Source of the DNA: Deltaproteobacteria bacterium
GTDB lineage: Bacteria; Myxococcota_A; Polyangia; JAAYKL01
DNA length: 54,886 nucleotides
Reading direction: 5' to 3'
NCBI GenBank assembly: GCA_016935665.1
Contig: JAFGQN010000109.1
Location: 1-54,886, forward strand
The translations under genes and the position numbers were made by a program. A model generated the notes under the pieces. The model was not told where the DNA came from. It worked only from the letters and a program-made list of their open reading frames with translations, and did not search any database. Positions 10,401 through 18,703 of the stretch are shown in pieces; the first letter of the stretch is position 1, and the number at the start of each line of letters is the position of its first letter.

Positions 10401-13400
10401 AGGCTCCGCACATTCGCCCTCCAGGCAGATAGCGCCCGCCAGAGGACACTCCACCTCATCATCTTCGTCTACCAACCCATCGCAATCGTTGTCGAGACCA
10501 TCGCACACCTCATCGGTCGGTCCAGGCGCACTGCACTCCCAGCCACAATCCTTACATTCAAACTGGCCCACCGTACATTCGCCAATGCCTTCGGGATTCG
10601 CTGCCTTAACAGCTTCATCGCTCATCCAGTTGGGCGCCTTGCTGCATTGTCCGTATGGCAACACGTCTTCATCCACCTGTCCGTCACAGTCGTCATCCAG
10701 ACAGTTGCACTCTTCGGAGGTGCCCCCGCTGCCACCCACGCATACCATGGCATAGTCCTTCGTCACGGGATCCTGTACACACTGCATCAACCCAGGTTCA
10801 CAAATGCCCAGTGACTGCCCGCATGCTTCACCCGAGCCCGCAATATCCTCATCCACGCTGTCATCGCAGTCGTTGTCGCGACCGTCGCACACTTCCATCT
10901 GGGCCACCACGGGAGACGTGCATTCGCTGTCGCTGTCCCACACCTCCGCATCACAACAATGCAAACTGGTTTCCACAATTTCGCCATCCACCACACTGAC
11001 ACACTGTTGAATGCCCTGTGGACACTCACCCACCGCCACCTGACACACCACATCCTCCATGTTATCGAAATCCTCATCCGACTGACCGTCGCAGTCGTTG
11101 TCCCGGCCGTCGCAGACTTCGGCCACCGGCCCCACCGAACCGAAACATGCCGTGGTCATGGCCCCGTCGAAACAGATGTTTAGACCTTCCACACATTCGC
11201 CGGCCGACGGATTTCCCGGAACGCAGGGAGAATCCGTATCCAATCCTGTAACACATCCACCACACGGTACCGGATCGATACCGTCGTCGATGACATCATT
11301 GCAGTTATCATCGGCGCCATTGCACACCTCATCTGCCGGCTCGTCTCCCACGCACACCAGCTCATAGGCGCCTATCTGTCCCGGTGTTCTGGCGCTGTTG
11401 GGCAAACACTGATACACGCCGTTGCACGCACCGCACGGCGTTCCCACCAGCGAAACAGCCTGGTTATCCAGCAAATCAACGGATTCCTCGTCTTCGAATT
11501 TTCCATCGCAATCATCATCGAGACCGTTGCACAATTCCTTTTGCGGTCCCTGTGCGCCGCTGCAGGCGCCCCACGTAGCCGGATCTTCGCTTTCGGTATC
11601 CGGGCTGCAATACTGTGTGCCCTTGCGGCAGATACCCACGCCATACGCGGCGTCGGGCCAGCTGTCTGTATCGATGTCATCGCCACAGTCATTGGTGATG
11701 CCTTCGTCCACATCGCCGTTGCAGTTATTGTCCAGATTGTCGCAGGCACTGCCCTCGGATACCGGCTTCACATATCCCGCACATGAAATGGTGCCACTGG
11801 TGCACGTATACGTTCCCTCCTGGCATTCACCTTTACACACGCCACCGACGCATCCAATCAAACCCGCTGGATAACAGGGTCCAAGAGAAATCCCTTCATC
11901 CACAATGCCATCACAGTCATCGTCGAGGTTATTGCACATTTCCGCTGTGGGGCCCACATCCCCCACACAACTGCTCCAATCCGCCACACCGCTGCCCAGC
12001 ACAGCCTGACAGGTTCGTGTTCCCACCGTGCACCGTCCCGCGCCAGGATCGGTACTGATGCAATCGAACTCCGTATCCACTCCAATTTCACACCCTCCGC
12101 ACGATTGCGCCGTTGTCTCATCCACCGTACCCTCACAGTTATTGTCCAGACCGTCGCAAATTTCCGCTCTGGGAGAGACCACATCAGTCCCGTCGTTGCC
12201 CACGCACTGCATTGCAGGAATGCTTGAGTTGCACTGCATGGTGCCCGCGTTGCAAATGGAATAGGGCTCCATCTGGAACGTGGTCCAGGACGCGGCGCCT
12301 GCGGGGCATACCTGTGTTTCCACCACGTCTTCATCCAATAAACCGTCGCAGTCATCATCGAGGCCATTGCAGGTATTATCTTCGCTGCGAGGCGTCACCA
12401 TGCCCACACATACCTCACTGCCGGACAAACAGGTCAACTGTCCTGGCTCACAAATGCCCTTGCAATCATATGTGCCGTCGCTGTTGGTATCCATACACCC
12501 GTTGTCTGCAATCGCGTCGGTATCGCTGTAACAGGCGTTGCCTTTATTGGGGAATGTCTCGTCGGCCTGACCGTCGCAGTCATTGTCGCTTCCGTCACAG
12601 GTTTCGTCGGTGCCCCATACCGCGTTGCATTGCCAGTCACCGTCCACACAAACCAGATGTCCCGCAGAACAGATACCCACATCCTTGCCGCATGTGGCGC
12701 CGGTGTTTTCCAGGGGGTTGCCCGCTGTATCTTCATCGGTGTCCCCATCGCAATCGTTGTCCATACCATCACACGTTTCTTCCGTGGGCCCCACCGCGCC
12801 AATACATGCGAGACCATTACCCGGAATGCACTGCACAAGCCCGCTTTTGCACTGAACACCGGTGGTGTTGTAATTACTCGGAATGGTGGTGGTATATCCA
12901 GCGCCCTGGGACACACACTGTGCGTGCCAATCCGGATTATAGGTGATTGACCAACCATCGATCGGCACTTCGTCCACCTGGCCATTGCAGTTGTCGTCCA
13001 GCCCGTCGCACACCAGTTCCCCCGGATCGTCACACACCGCATTCCAATTGGGGTTACGGTACAATTCACCGTCGGTGTCATACCAATATGGATAGACGGT
13101 GGTATCGGAATCCGAGTCCGAATCCGTATCCCAGAACACGGTCGCCGGCAGACTCAACTTATTGGGGTCGCAATAGTCGCCCGCCACGCCTTCATCCACC
13201 AGACCATCACAGTCGTCATCCAGATAGTTACACTCTTCAATCAAAATTGCCGAAGAAATGATGTTGGCCAAAATCGTGGAAAGGGACTGCTGACTGTTGG
13301 CCAGAAAGGCGTAGCCAATGCTGCCATTACAATTGCTGTCGGGATGCGCTGTCCGCGCTGCCGCGCCACGCGCGGGGTCGTAATGACATCCGCCTACATC

Positions 13401-14411
13401 TGCCATGTAGTCCAGCGTGGTCGACTGCGCCGCCAGACCGATCACCCAGGTTTCCACCTGCAATACGTCGTGCAGCGCATCCACGCCGTACTCGAATTCG
13501 AAACCCGCATTGTCGCCCGTTCCGCCCACCACATCCGCACCGGTAATGGGATCGAGTCGACCATCAAAGTCCCCATCCGCCAGAATGACCAGATAATACG
13601 GCCGGCACTCCGATACCGGGTCTGCCGCCTTGACCTGCGCCAGATACCGATACGCTGCGTGCACCGCTTCGCCCAGGGGCGTTCCGCCATCGCCCCGCAG
13701 CTCCTGCTCGGTCAATTCACTGTACGGACTGGGGTACACCGAGGTCAGAGGCGCCACGAACACGTTGGAATCGATGTCCATCGAAGTATCACTATCGTAC
13801 TCCACGTGGTCAAACCACGCTTTCAGTTCTTCGATTTTTTCGTAGTACAAATCGTCGGCATCGGGAAACTCTTCGCACAAATAGAAGGCCTGGTTGAATG
13901 ACGAATCCGAGTCCGAGATAAAGTAGGGCGCATAATCGTAATACACATCCGTGCCCACAGTGACCTCATCCGTGTCACCGGCACCCAGCCCCTGGTAACG
14001 CAATGAATCGTTGGCGCCCTGCGACTGATTGTTCACATACCACTGCACCTGAAATCCAGGATTGCCATCGGCATCATATGCCTGAGGAAACTTCATGAGT
14101 GCAAACTCAATATCCCCCGTGGAATCGATCATCTGGGTAATTGCATCCTTGGCAATGCGCATCCGGGATTCGCCCAGCCCCGGGCAGCAGTATCTGTCTG
14201 CATAAATGTCTCTGGAACCGTCCCCAAAGGTCGGCGAACCACCAATATCAAACGTCATGCTACCCGATGTATCAAACAGAATCAGAATTCTGGGTTTCAC
14301 GGTGCTTTGACTTCGTGCGGCAAAACTGATTGTCAGTGCCAATGCCATCACTGACCCAAATAAAAACCGGCCCATTTTCCTGTGGTGATTCGCGCTAAAA
14401 AATTCAAACAC
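4500..14411 (-). CDS. Giant two-part surface protein: VWA, MopE repeats, internal MYXO-CTERM-like tag, internal lipobox, FGE fold, fibro-slime domain
   Basis: A 3303-aa exported protein. The GTG start is supported by AAGGAG 10 nt upstream; a signal peptide runs from Met13. Domain order: von Willebrand A domain (about 40-385, MIDAS DTSGS at 47-51); 14 MopE-type repeats (CDGxDNDCDGxxDE) from 393 to about 1340; a Cys-rich EGF-like region to about 1560; Thr/Ser/Asp/Gly linker; GGCLCS (Cys1631) with a membrane span and RRRR; then directly a second membrane span ending in lipobox LALGC (Cys1689); about 13 more MopE repeats; FGE-sulfatase/C-type-lectin-like fold (about 2714-2925: YDMSGNVEEWT, IRGGSW, LGFRCC); and a C-terminal fibro-slime domain (about 3050-3303: SGDDDLWVFIDG, DLGGIH, FGAERN). 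It therefore reads as two complete surface proteins fused in frame. Probably an adhesin or matrix protein; metal binding is known for the family and the ligand is unknown. Its paralogue is at 34870-44679. Confidence 0.92.
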   Translation of the reverse strand: MFEFFSANHHRKMGRFLFGSVMALALTISFAARSQSTVKPRILILFDTSGSMTFDIGGSPTFGDGSRDIYADRYCCPGLGESRMRIAKDAITQMIDSTGDIEFALMKFPQAYDADGNPGFQVQWYVNNQSQGANDSLRYQGLGAGDTDEVTVGTDVYYDYAPYFISDSDSSFNQAFYLCEEFPDADDLYYEKIEELKAWFDHVEYDSDTSMDIDSNVFVAPLTSVYPSPYSELTEQELRGDGGTPLGEAVHAAYRYLAQVKAADPVSECRPYYLVILADGDFDGRLDPITGADVVGGTGDNAGFEFEYGVDALHDVLQVETWVIGLAAQSTTLDYMADVGGCHYDPARGAAARTAHPDSNCNGSIGYAFLANSQQSLSTILANIISSAILIEECNYLDDDCDGLVDEGVAGDYCDPNKLSLPATVFWDTDSDSDSDTTVYPYWYDTDGELYRNPNWNAVCDDPGELVCDGLDDNCNGQVDEVPIDGWSITYNPDWHAQCVSQGAGYTTTIPSNYNTTGVQCKSGLVQCIPGNGLACIGAVGPTEETCDGMDNDCDGDTDEDTAGNPLENTGATCGKDVGICSAGHLVCVDGDWQCNAVWGTDETCDGSDNDCDGQADETFPNKGNACYSDTDAIADNGCMDTNSDGTYDCKGICEPGQLTCLSGSEVCVGMVTPRSEDNTCNGLDDDCDGLLDEDVVETQVCPAGAASWTTFQMEPYSICNAGTMQCNSSIPAMQCVGNDGTDVVSPRAEICDGLDNNCEGTVDETTAQSCGGCEIGVDTEFDCISTDPGAGRCTVGTRTCQAVLGSGVADWSSCVGDVGPTAEMCNNLDDDCDGIVDEGISLGPCYPAGLIGCVGGVCKGECQEGTYTCTSGTISCAGYVKPVSEGSACDNLDNNCNGDVDEGITNDCGDDIDTDSWPDAAYGVGICRKGTQYCSPDTESEDPATWGACSGAQGPQKELCNGLDDDCDGKFEDEESVDLLDNQAVSLVGTPCGACNGVYQCLPNSARTPGQIGAYELVCVGDEPADEVCNGADDNCNDVIDDGIDPVPCGGCVTGLDTDSPCVPGNPSAGECVEGLNICFDGAMTTACFGSVGPVAEVCDGRDNDCDGQSDEDFDNMEDVVCQVAVGECPQGIQQCVSVVDGEIVETSLHCCDAEVWDSDSECTSPVVAQMEVCDGRDNDCDDSVDEDIAGSGEACGQSLGICEPGLMQCVQDPVTKDYAMVCVGGSGGTSEECNCLDDDCDGQVDEDVLPYGQCSKAPNWMSDEAVKAANPEGIGECTVGQFECKDCGWECSAPGPTDEVCDGLDNDCDGLVDEDDEVECPLAGAICLEGECAEPCNEGEFVCPVGKSCITYEAGVRICMATVCDAGNDLALPCVFNEYYCTPGEGFEPPCACDPLAQKCVDVCYNKDCGKDRVCVVADNGRCHDIAEGCMVTGCESGYKCVPIALCTDGICAECVVDPCAGVTCAENQYCNSDGQCVGTCVDVTCPALQGCVEGVCVADSCAGVMCKTGVVCNPQTGLCDVTLTNPCAGISCDFYERCEEGNCVPDECVNIECPNGTVCFEGSCYLPEGQTSSGTDTDTTGGDTAGGTDSADTSGMGGDSATDSASDSEEPLTYEGLTDVLATGMGGCLCSAAPGASSENSLPWMVIVFGAMLALLRLARRRRAEVYRLWLTRIILLGLVVLALGCQVEPFHLGEEDTGSGSGTGGGTTSSDSAGGTDSSGINPTDGGGSDSDDTSSYGTDGGGTDSTDGGTDSTDFDSSNDTGVDCSTCAVGETCCSRENGAQYCVNLLTSPSNCGTCGMGCTVAHASAGCVQGQCAVAACDIYWYDQNGNIADGCEHFCQPTVDPDDNADRCDGFATSADPDNDSYVPVDNDCDFSFDEDVDFQNDDKNCGYCGHLCLFNHGSPDCVNGQCTLSGCDSRWWNLNDVDTDGCEYYCDGDTAAIETCDNLDNNCNGQKDEGNPEGGAPCYPIGSTGCIENTDGTYSCQGICQAGIISCVSGNLECSGYQLPQTEVCDGLDNNCNGVPDEALRIPCGGAPGANPNEGICQTGLASCVAQALASGVAGPEEYDTDDGCVGAVGPAMELCDGLDNDCDGLTDELSAADSNANNIEIHDGVRLGVACGLGICAANVTQCIDGTITCLDDTDTHVEIACDSADNDCDGAVDEVETYQCGGSSTVPCNRPANDCDPYNEGICQVGTYSCADSDGCVGDVGPSCGDTDHCDVCDGEDNDCDGLVDEDAFHGFVDSDTVCGSPCNDGHLECIGGAMTCVDANLNYGPDVCDGIDNDCDASTPDGAGDTSYEIACDGTDDADKCELGVMRCDGTHMYCDENPALNRVEVCDGDDNDCDGDTDELSDLTVPDIGAFGCYECPAATVTQVVCDGTSGWRCEYDVTNTGIVECDRANDSDPCFALVIQETRCDSEDNDCDGVVDDAFNFSNDVTHCGDCNTDCTTIGAPNVNSYRCSGGVCEIATCKGNYRDANLTLSPTDGCECEYNVAACGTDPDNPMADCDVCWGDAGYGDDNCDNVANDAAETVERQCDGIDNDCDSDWDLDDADLNANDAPGVCAAKCVAVGQATVTCVGDTSDTEEDWACVYDANVELDINGVPVVNETLCDGLDNDCDGFIDESLATAPYLGAACDNSDDSDTNSQGACILTGIWRCDTDAAAVAVCCQDTDSDAVCANVVLTPSEVAQGKIETPNGLDDDCDGLVDENTNCVDSDAYVSIDYDSNGTDDYDIFAFEASRQGASSGSAGSGSNGVACAKDGVLPWTGITRADAETACQQLAYADTDSASDQWHLCSASQWQFACEMGGIAQTDYPYGDTYDPNTCNGVEYTTIDGMMPVGDMPNCIAEWGTTDLYDMSGNVEEWTSTETTLGSGTYQIRGGSWNDQAGSMKCNFDLWAANGATFKMDNLGFRCCRGADPNDACDTVDCIGDTNWECDTADMDVLLKFDGKATCYAGTCLHSYNEVFCVNGCDTSARGLGLAGCVDQDGDGYVAIGFEGSLPAELDTGDCNDLDPTSHPGQCEIYSEDGRDNDCDSEVDEVELTATIRDIERGTHVDFPYSTITSCEGLILDTLSTDRKPQVNTGATTCTAMSKNGTTFSQWYNTDTDTTSPVNLEKQICMPLTGPDLDGNYQAGAVEDGEMFFNYGTGCTQLQYYPIRPGELFNDLQTTNPCGTTYSSNYYFTTEMHFMFRYESGQKFEFSGDDDLWVFIDGNLAIDLGGIHGAQNASVTMTGTGAGMIAARDGNDADTDPNYTEYWGLVEDQSYRMDIFGAERNITHSNFLITTSIAGIEAAPQ
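9345..9524 (-). other. Internal junction: MYXO-CTERM-like motif, transmembrane hairpin and lipobox inside the giant ORF
   Basis: Codons 1630-1689 encode GGCLCS, a Ser/Pro-rich spacer, a hydrophobic span, an RRRR cluster, a second hydrophobic span and the lipobox LALGC before QVEPF. The first half of this has the order of a C-terminal sorting tag of the MYXO-CTERM kind (Cys motif, span, basic cluster). The second half has the order of a type II signal peptide. No stop codon lies between them. Predicted topology: both large flanking arms outside the inner membrane, joined by a two-span hairpin. Confidence 0.75.
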
Positions 14412-14703
14412 TTTGGGGGTGCTCCTTGCTAAAGCGTTCAGGCATAACGCCGAGCGCCATCGGTTACTGACAACATGCCAAACCTGAAATTTGTAAAATC
14501 AAAAAATAAAATGTAGCACCAAAACCGGGGTTGGCATGTGGGGCATTCCTTTTGGTGAAATGTTAAAAAGGTGGATTCGCAGAGACTCTCACGCAAGGGG
14601 GCTCCCCTTTGCGATATGCAGCACCATTACGAGACTGTTTTCAGGAGGGTATCAATATGCGAAGGACCGGATTGTATGGGCGAAAGCCCGCTTCAGCGGA
14701 CGT
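14412..14703. other. Intergenic and upstream region of the first giant gene
   Basis: Contains the AAGGAG ribosome binding site of the giant gene and the end of the decayed DUF285 gene. A 79-codon plus-strand open frame (14536-14775) overlaps the pseudogene tail and shows no family motif, so it is not called. No promoter could be assigned with confidence. Confidence 0.4.
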
Positions 14704-15873
14704 CTACGGCGCCTCACCGCCATCCATAATGAACCAGTTGTATTGTTGCGTCAGTATTTTTCGGGCCTCGTCTGACGCGGATGTGTAGTTGCTTCTCCCG
14801 GCGTTAAAGTAAATGTGAGTAACCACATTCTGACCAGCGAAAGAGATAAGGAGCGCATCGTAATTTTAGGGAGACAGATTTTCAACAAATTCGCGAGGCG
14901 GCGCAAAATCAGCGTCCACCTTATCACCTTCTATGTCTCCACCGCCCGTCATGCCACCGCAAAAGTCGGTTACATTGGCCACGTCCCACGTTGACAAATC
15001 CTGATCGAAGGCACCTGCCATCTCAAACATGGCGAACATCCGTGTTACCTGTGACACTTCTCATGTGGACAAGTCCTGATTGAATACCGAAGCCCCAATG
15101 AACATTTCAGACATCTCGGCAACGCGCGAAACATCCCAGTGCGCGAGAGGCTGATTGAATGCCGCAGCCCCGCGAAACATGCCGAACATACTGGTCACCC
15201 CCGATACATCCCACGAATCAAGGGGCTTATCAAACACGATGGCATTGGCAAACATAAATGACATATCCGATACATGGGACACATCCCAATTCGCCAGCGG
15301 CCGGTTGAACACCCTGGCGCCCTCAATCATTGAGGCCATATTTTCCACATGGGAAACGTCAAAGGCAGACAAATCTGAATTAAACAGCCTGGCGTTGTGA
15401 AACATTCCGCGCATATTCGTCACCGACATCACATTCCAGCCGGAGATATCCCCATTGAATATTGTAGCTCCCTCAAACATACCGTGCATATCGCGCACAC
15501 CGGTAGTCACCCAATCCGTTAAATCCCGATTGAAATTCTCCGCCCAGGCAAACATGTATGCCATGTCTGTTACATTTGATACATCCCATTTCGAAATGTC
15601 GCCGTTAAACATATCTGACGCTTCGAACATGGATTTCATACTGGTAATTGACGACACATCCCAGCCTGCAAGGGCGTCGTCCCGCCACCCTGAACATCCC
15701 GGGCCACACTCTTTGTGAGAGCATTCCGATGGAGAATCGCTGCTGCACGAATCCAGAAAGCAACCTAAAAGAGACGTGGTCTTCGACAAATCCGGAGTAT
15801 CTTTGGCGGTGATTTCCAAATTCAATGTATAGGCAAACTGCGCCAATGTATCGCCAAACGCCATATTCCCCCA

Positions 15874-15955
15874 CTGAGCCACTTTCAGCAGTTTTGGCGC
15901 GTCCCCCGCATTTTCTGAGCCACTTTCAGCAGTTTTGGCGCGTCCCCCGCATTTT
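15874..15955. repeat. Perfect 41-bp tandem duplication within the DUF285 gene
   Basis: Positions 15874-15914 and 15915-15955 are identical 41-bp units starting CTGAGCCACTTTC. Because 41 is not a multiple of three, the second copy shifts the reading frame of the minus-strand lipoprotein gene. Removal of one copy would join the two open frames exactly at KVAQ-WGN. The identity of the copies suggests a recent event, or one that can revert by slippage. Confidence 0.95.
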
Positions 15956-16362
15956 GGAAACGAATCCGTCCCGAAGCCGCGTCTCCATCTGAATCATTCA
16001 GGATACTGCCAAACTGCCATCCTTCGAAAATGCCTGTGATTTTAACCACGTAGGCGCCGGCCATCCCAAAGGAATGACGTTTGGCGGCACTGTCAAAGGA
16101 GGTAATTCTGCTGCTGCTGCCATCGCCCCAATCCACCATAAAATCGTAGCGTCCGCTTTCAGTCAGGGGCAGCTCAATCTGATGATCTTCCGATGCGCCA
16201 TACAAATTCGTTTGCCATAATGTGACAAACACATCGAAGTCCACATCATTCATAAGATTTGCCAATTCCGTTTCAGCCTCACTTAACGGACGGGTGGGGG
16301 CGGGCGTGTCCGATTCCGTATCCGTGACGGTATCGGAGTCTGTATCTCCATCACCATCTCCG

Positions 16363-16506
16363 TCCGAATCCCCATCGCTGTCAGAGTCCGAATCCCCATC
16401 GCTGTCAGAGTCCGAATCCCCATCGCTGTCGCCGTCCGAGTCCCCGTCACTGTCGCCGTCCGAGTCCCCGTCACTATCGCCGTCCGAATCCCCGTCACTG
16501 TCAGAG
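16363..16506. repeat. 24-bp coding tandem repeat (Asp-Ser-Gly linker)
   Basis: Six consecutive 24-bp units (starts at 16363, 16387, 16411, 16435, 16459 and 16483), each near TCCGAATCCCCATCGCTG plus a 6-bp variable end. On the minus strand they encode an eight-residue D/S/G module in the linker of the decayed DUF285 lipoprotein. Units differ by synonymous or Gly/Ser changes. Confidence 0.9.
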
Positions 16507-16650
16507 TCGCTATCTAAGCCATCAGTTGAACTCGGCTCCCCAAAACTGACCCCGGCAGACCGCTGACAACCGATAAACGCCACCGCCAGCCAGAGCAGTA
16601 TGCAGCAATGAAACAGTGTTGTTTTCAAATCCGGCATTGATTTTTTTGCC

Positions 16651-16925
16651 TTTCGTTAAAATCTGGACGCTGGTTTCTGAAAGCAATTGCCAGACCACGA
16701 GACCAAAACTACGATACGCGGCTGGAGCTGTATCATCACAAGACAGATCCGGGAGATCATCACAATGTTGCTGAAAACCATCCCGAAATGTACACGGCAT
16801 TGAAGACACGTCTGGAACGCATGCGCGAACGACTGGACGCAAAATCTCCAGTGAATCCGACCGTCGAAGTCACTCTGGAGGACGAATTGCGTGAGCGTCT
16901 GCAACGACTGGGATATGTGAACTGA
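16651..16925 (+). pseudogene. C-terminal remnant of a sulfatase
   Basis: The plus-strand frame ending at TGA 16923-16925 reads RLELYHHKTDPGDHHNVAE, then NHPEMYTALKTRL, and ends LRERLQRLGYVN. The pattern LELY-x-DPGE/D-x-NVA-x-HPE followed by a helical end is the usual C-terminus of arylsulfatase-family enzymes. No sulfatase active site (CxPSR) or any upstream body is present; the upstream side runs into the start of the decayed DUF285 lipoprotein gene. About 90 codons of the tail survive. It is a relic and not expected to be functional. Confidence 0.7.
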
Positions 16926-17010
16926 ATCGACAGGAAATACTTGCTCGAGAACCTCAATGGCCAGAGCCATTAAACGCGGGGGGCCACATCACTTTTTTTT
17001 CGGGACCGAC

Positions 17011-17214
17011 TCAATAAATCAAATCTTCCACTCTCGGCATGGGCATGTCTTTGTACCGAACCACACGCAGCGCCTGCGCCTGTTTCTGAATTTTCGAAAG
17101 GGAGTGCTCCCGAACAGCTTTTGTCGCACACACGCGACAATGGGGAACTTCGTTGATACGCATAATCGCCAGAGAATTGCAAAATGCACAGTAGATTGGT
17201 TTTACTTCAGTCAT
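17011..17214 (-). CDS. Small zinc-ribbon protein of unknown function
   Basis: A 67-aa protein if started at ATG 17214, which has a strong ribosome binding site (AGGAGGA four bases before the ATG). An upstream in-frame start at 17268 lacks such a site. It has two CxxC knuckles (CAFC at about residues 9-12 and CRVC at about 25-28), as in short rubredoxin-like or zinc-ribbon proteins, and then a basic helical C-terminus ending PRVEDLIY. Zinc binding is inferred from the four cysteines. It sits alone between a sulfatase relic and a protease gene. No family name can be assigned. Confidence 0.65.
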   Translation of the reverse strand: MTEVKPIYCAFCNSLAIMRINEVPHCRVCATKAVREHSLSKIQKQAQALRVVRYKDMPMPRVEDLIY

Positions 17215-17512
17215 ACGCTCCTCCTTCCTGGCTGTGACACCGAGCGTTGGTCTCAGTGTCCAAATCACATTAGTGTAAACCTGGTTATAAACCTAATCGC
17301 ACAACCAACATCGTCAACCATTCGCCACCCAACGAATCCACATTTTTTACTGACAGTCGGCATGTTCGCCATCCGGGACATGACCGAAATTGAGAGAATT
17401 GCCAAATAACAATATCCGTTTTGGGATTACCTGATATAGTAGGGCCTTAAATATCGATTGACTCTTTGTGATGCACCAGGATGTGCAAAAACTGAATATA
17501 CCCAAGAAGAAT

Positions 17513-18703
17513 ATGACTCTAATATCGACCCCAAAAAAATCCGTCACATGCATGGTCCCGTATCTGTTTTTAATTCTCGCCGCACTGGGGTGCGACAACC
17601 ACCCGGTAAAAGTTGAGATACTGACAATTGACCAGAAAACGAAAACTCTTGATTTACGCGTGGCCACTGTAAAATCCGTTCAGAACATTGGAAAACTGGA
17701 AGGCCGCGCCACCCGTCTTCGAGGCGGCATATCCATGGAGCTGGACTACATTGAGGAAGTCGCACGATGGCACCGTGTGGGCACACCAGTGGCCTTTAAT
17801 GCCATTAAAAGTAACGGTATTCTTTATCCCGCTGACTTCAATTCGCTGGCGATGGTGTCCGTATATTACAATATTGAACAGGCCATGCTGTTTTTCGAAT
17901 CCATCGGCATGATTCCCGGAGAGCTGGGGCGTTTGGACACTTATTACTGGGCGGACGTTCTTGAAATCAACTACGATGACTATGGGGCAATCACTCGGGA
18001 AAAAGGATCAAACAACGCGTTTTACCTCGCCCTCTCTCAGGATGATCGCGGTTTTTATGTAATGCCGTTTGATTTACAGGACACGCAGTCCGCAGTGGAC
18101 CGGGTCCCCCTCTCCATGAATCCCGGGGTGGTGACCCATGAGTTTGCGCATGCCGTGTTTCAGCATTTGGTATATGATGCACTCCCAAACGGTGGAAAAG
18201 ATTTGCTTCCAACGCCATACAACTATCTTTGGGCACTCAATGAAGGCATCGCTGACATTTTTGCCATCGCATTGACCGGTGACAATGATTTTATTACCGC
18301 TTCCATCAGCAATCCGGGAGTTCAGCGAAATGCGGCTGAATTCATTGAATACGATGAATTCCTTGATGACCATGTCCAAAGAGCGGGAGACTCTTTCAAA
18401 AATCCCTACGAAATTGGCAGTTTCATCTCTGCAACGGTATACGAGATTGCAAGGCGCTTCCAGCCATTGCCGCCCAATGGACCCACCCGTCCCGCTTTGC
18501 GCGCACGAAAAGTGGTGGCCAAAATCACATATGATACACTGGCCGTCCTGGTGAATTATGGTGCGGATAACTTTGTACCCGCAGATTTTTTCAGCATCTT
18601 CCTCACCCACCCACTCATCGGCCCGGGACGCCGACAAATCGTCTGCGATGTGCTGGCAGAACGATTTAAAATTCACTACGACGAAGTGGAAGGATGCCAA
18701 TAG
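17513..18703 (+). CDS. Thermolysin-like zinc metalloprotease lipoprotein
   Basis: A 396-aa predicted lipoprotein if started at ATG 17513, which gives a compact signal peptide ending in lipobox LAALGC; GTG 17468 would add 15 residues. The catalytic signature is HEFAH (His209, Glu210, His213), followed 31 residues later by NEGIAD with the presumed third zinc ligand Glu244. This order (HExxH ... NExxxD) is that of gluzincins of the thermolysin/fungalysin type (M4/M36). The domain is shorter than classical M4 enzymes and no propeptide is recognised. It is probably an outer-membrane or surface-anchored peptidase; substrate unknown. The stop codon is intact and no lesion is visible, unlike several neighbours. 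Confidence 0.8.
   Translation: MTLISTPKKSVTCMVPYLFLILAALGCDNHPVKVEILTIDQKTKTLDLRVATVKSVQNIGKLEGRATRLRGGISMELDYIEEVARWHRVGTPVAFNAIKSNGILYPADFNSLAMVSVYYNIEQAMLFFESIGMIPGELGRLDTYYWADVLEINYDDYGAITREKGSNNAFYLALSQDDRGFYVMPFDLQDTQSAVDRVPLSMNPGVVTHEFAHAVFQHLVYDALPNGGKDLLPTPYNYLWALNEGIADIFAIALTGDNDFITASISNPGVQRNAAEFIEYDEFLDDHVQRAGDSFKNPYEIGSFISATVYEIARRFQPLPPNGPTRPALRARKVVAKITYDTLAVLVNYGADNFVPADFFSIFLTHPLIGPGRRQIVCDVLAERFKIHYDEVEGCQ

Larger units (their letters stand above)
14704..16637 (-). pseudogene. Decayed DUF285/BspA-like surface lipoprotein
   Basis: Originally one lipoprotein. The start at 16637 gives a signal peptide with a lipobox-like Cys (AVAFIGC), a long Asp-Ser-Gly linker, and a segment ending GDAPKLLKVAQ. 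A 41-bp tandem duplication then shifts the frame and ends it at 15885. The correct continuation (VAQWGNMAFGDTL) is open from 15882 and contains about ten DUF285 repeats (FNxDLSxWDVSxVxDMxxMF). It stops at TGA 15061 where the repeat demands Trp. The same frame resumes with further repeats, stops at TAA 14866 (probably a former GAA), and resumes again to a typical family C-terminus (NYDALLISFAGQ...WFIMDGGEAP), ending at TAG 14704. The three lesions mean a full product cannot be made without recoding or reversal. DUF285 proteins are surface repeat proteins. Confidence 0.85.

Noticed and set aside
14536-14775. 79-codon plus-strand frame upstream of the first giant gene
   Set aside because: It overlaps the recognisable C-terminus of the decayed DUF285 gene on the other strand and has no motif of its own.
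16363-16506. CRISPR array
   Set aside because: The 24-bp units are directly adjacent with no spacers and lie in a coding frame for an Asp/Ser/Gly linker.
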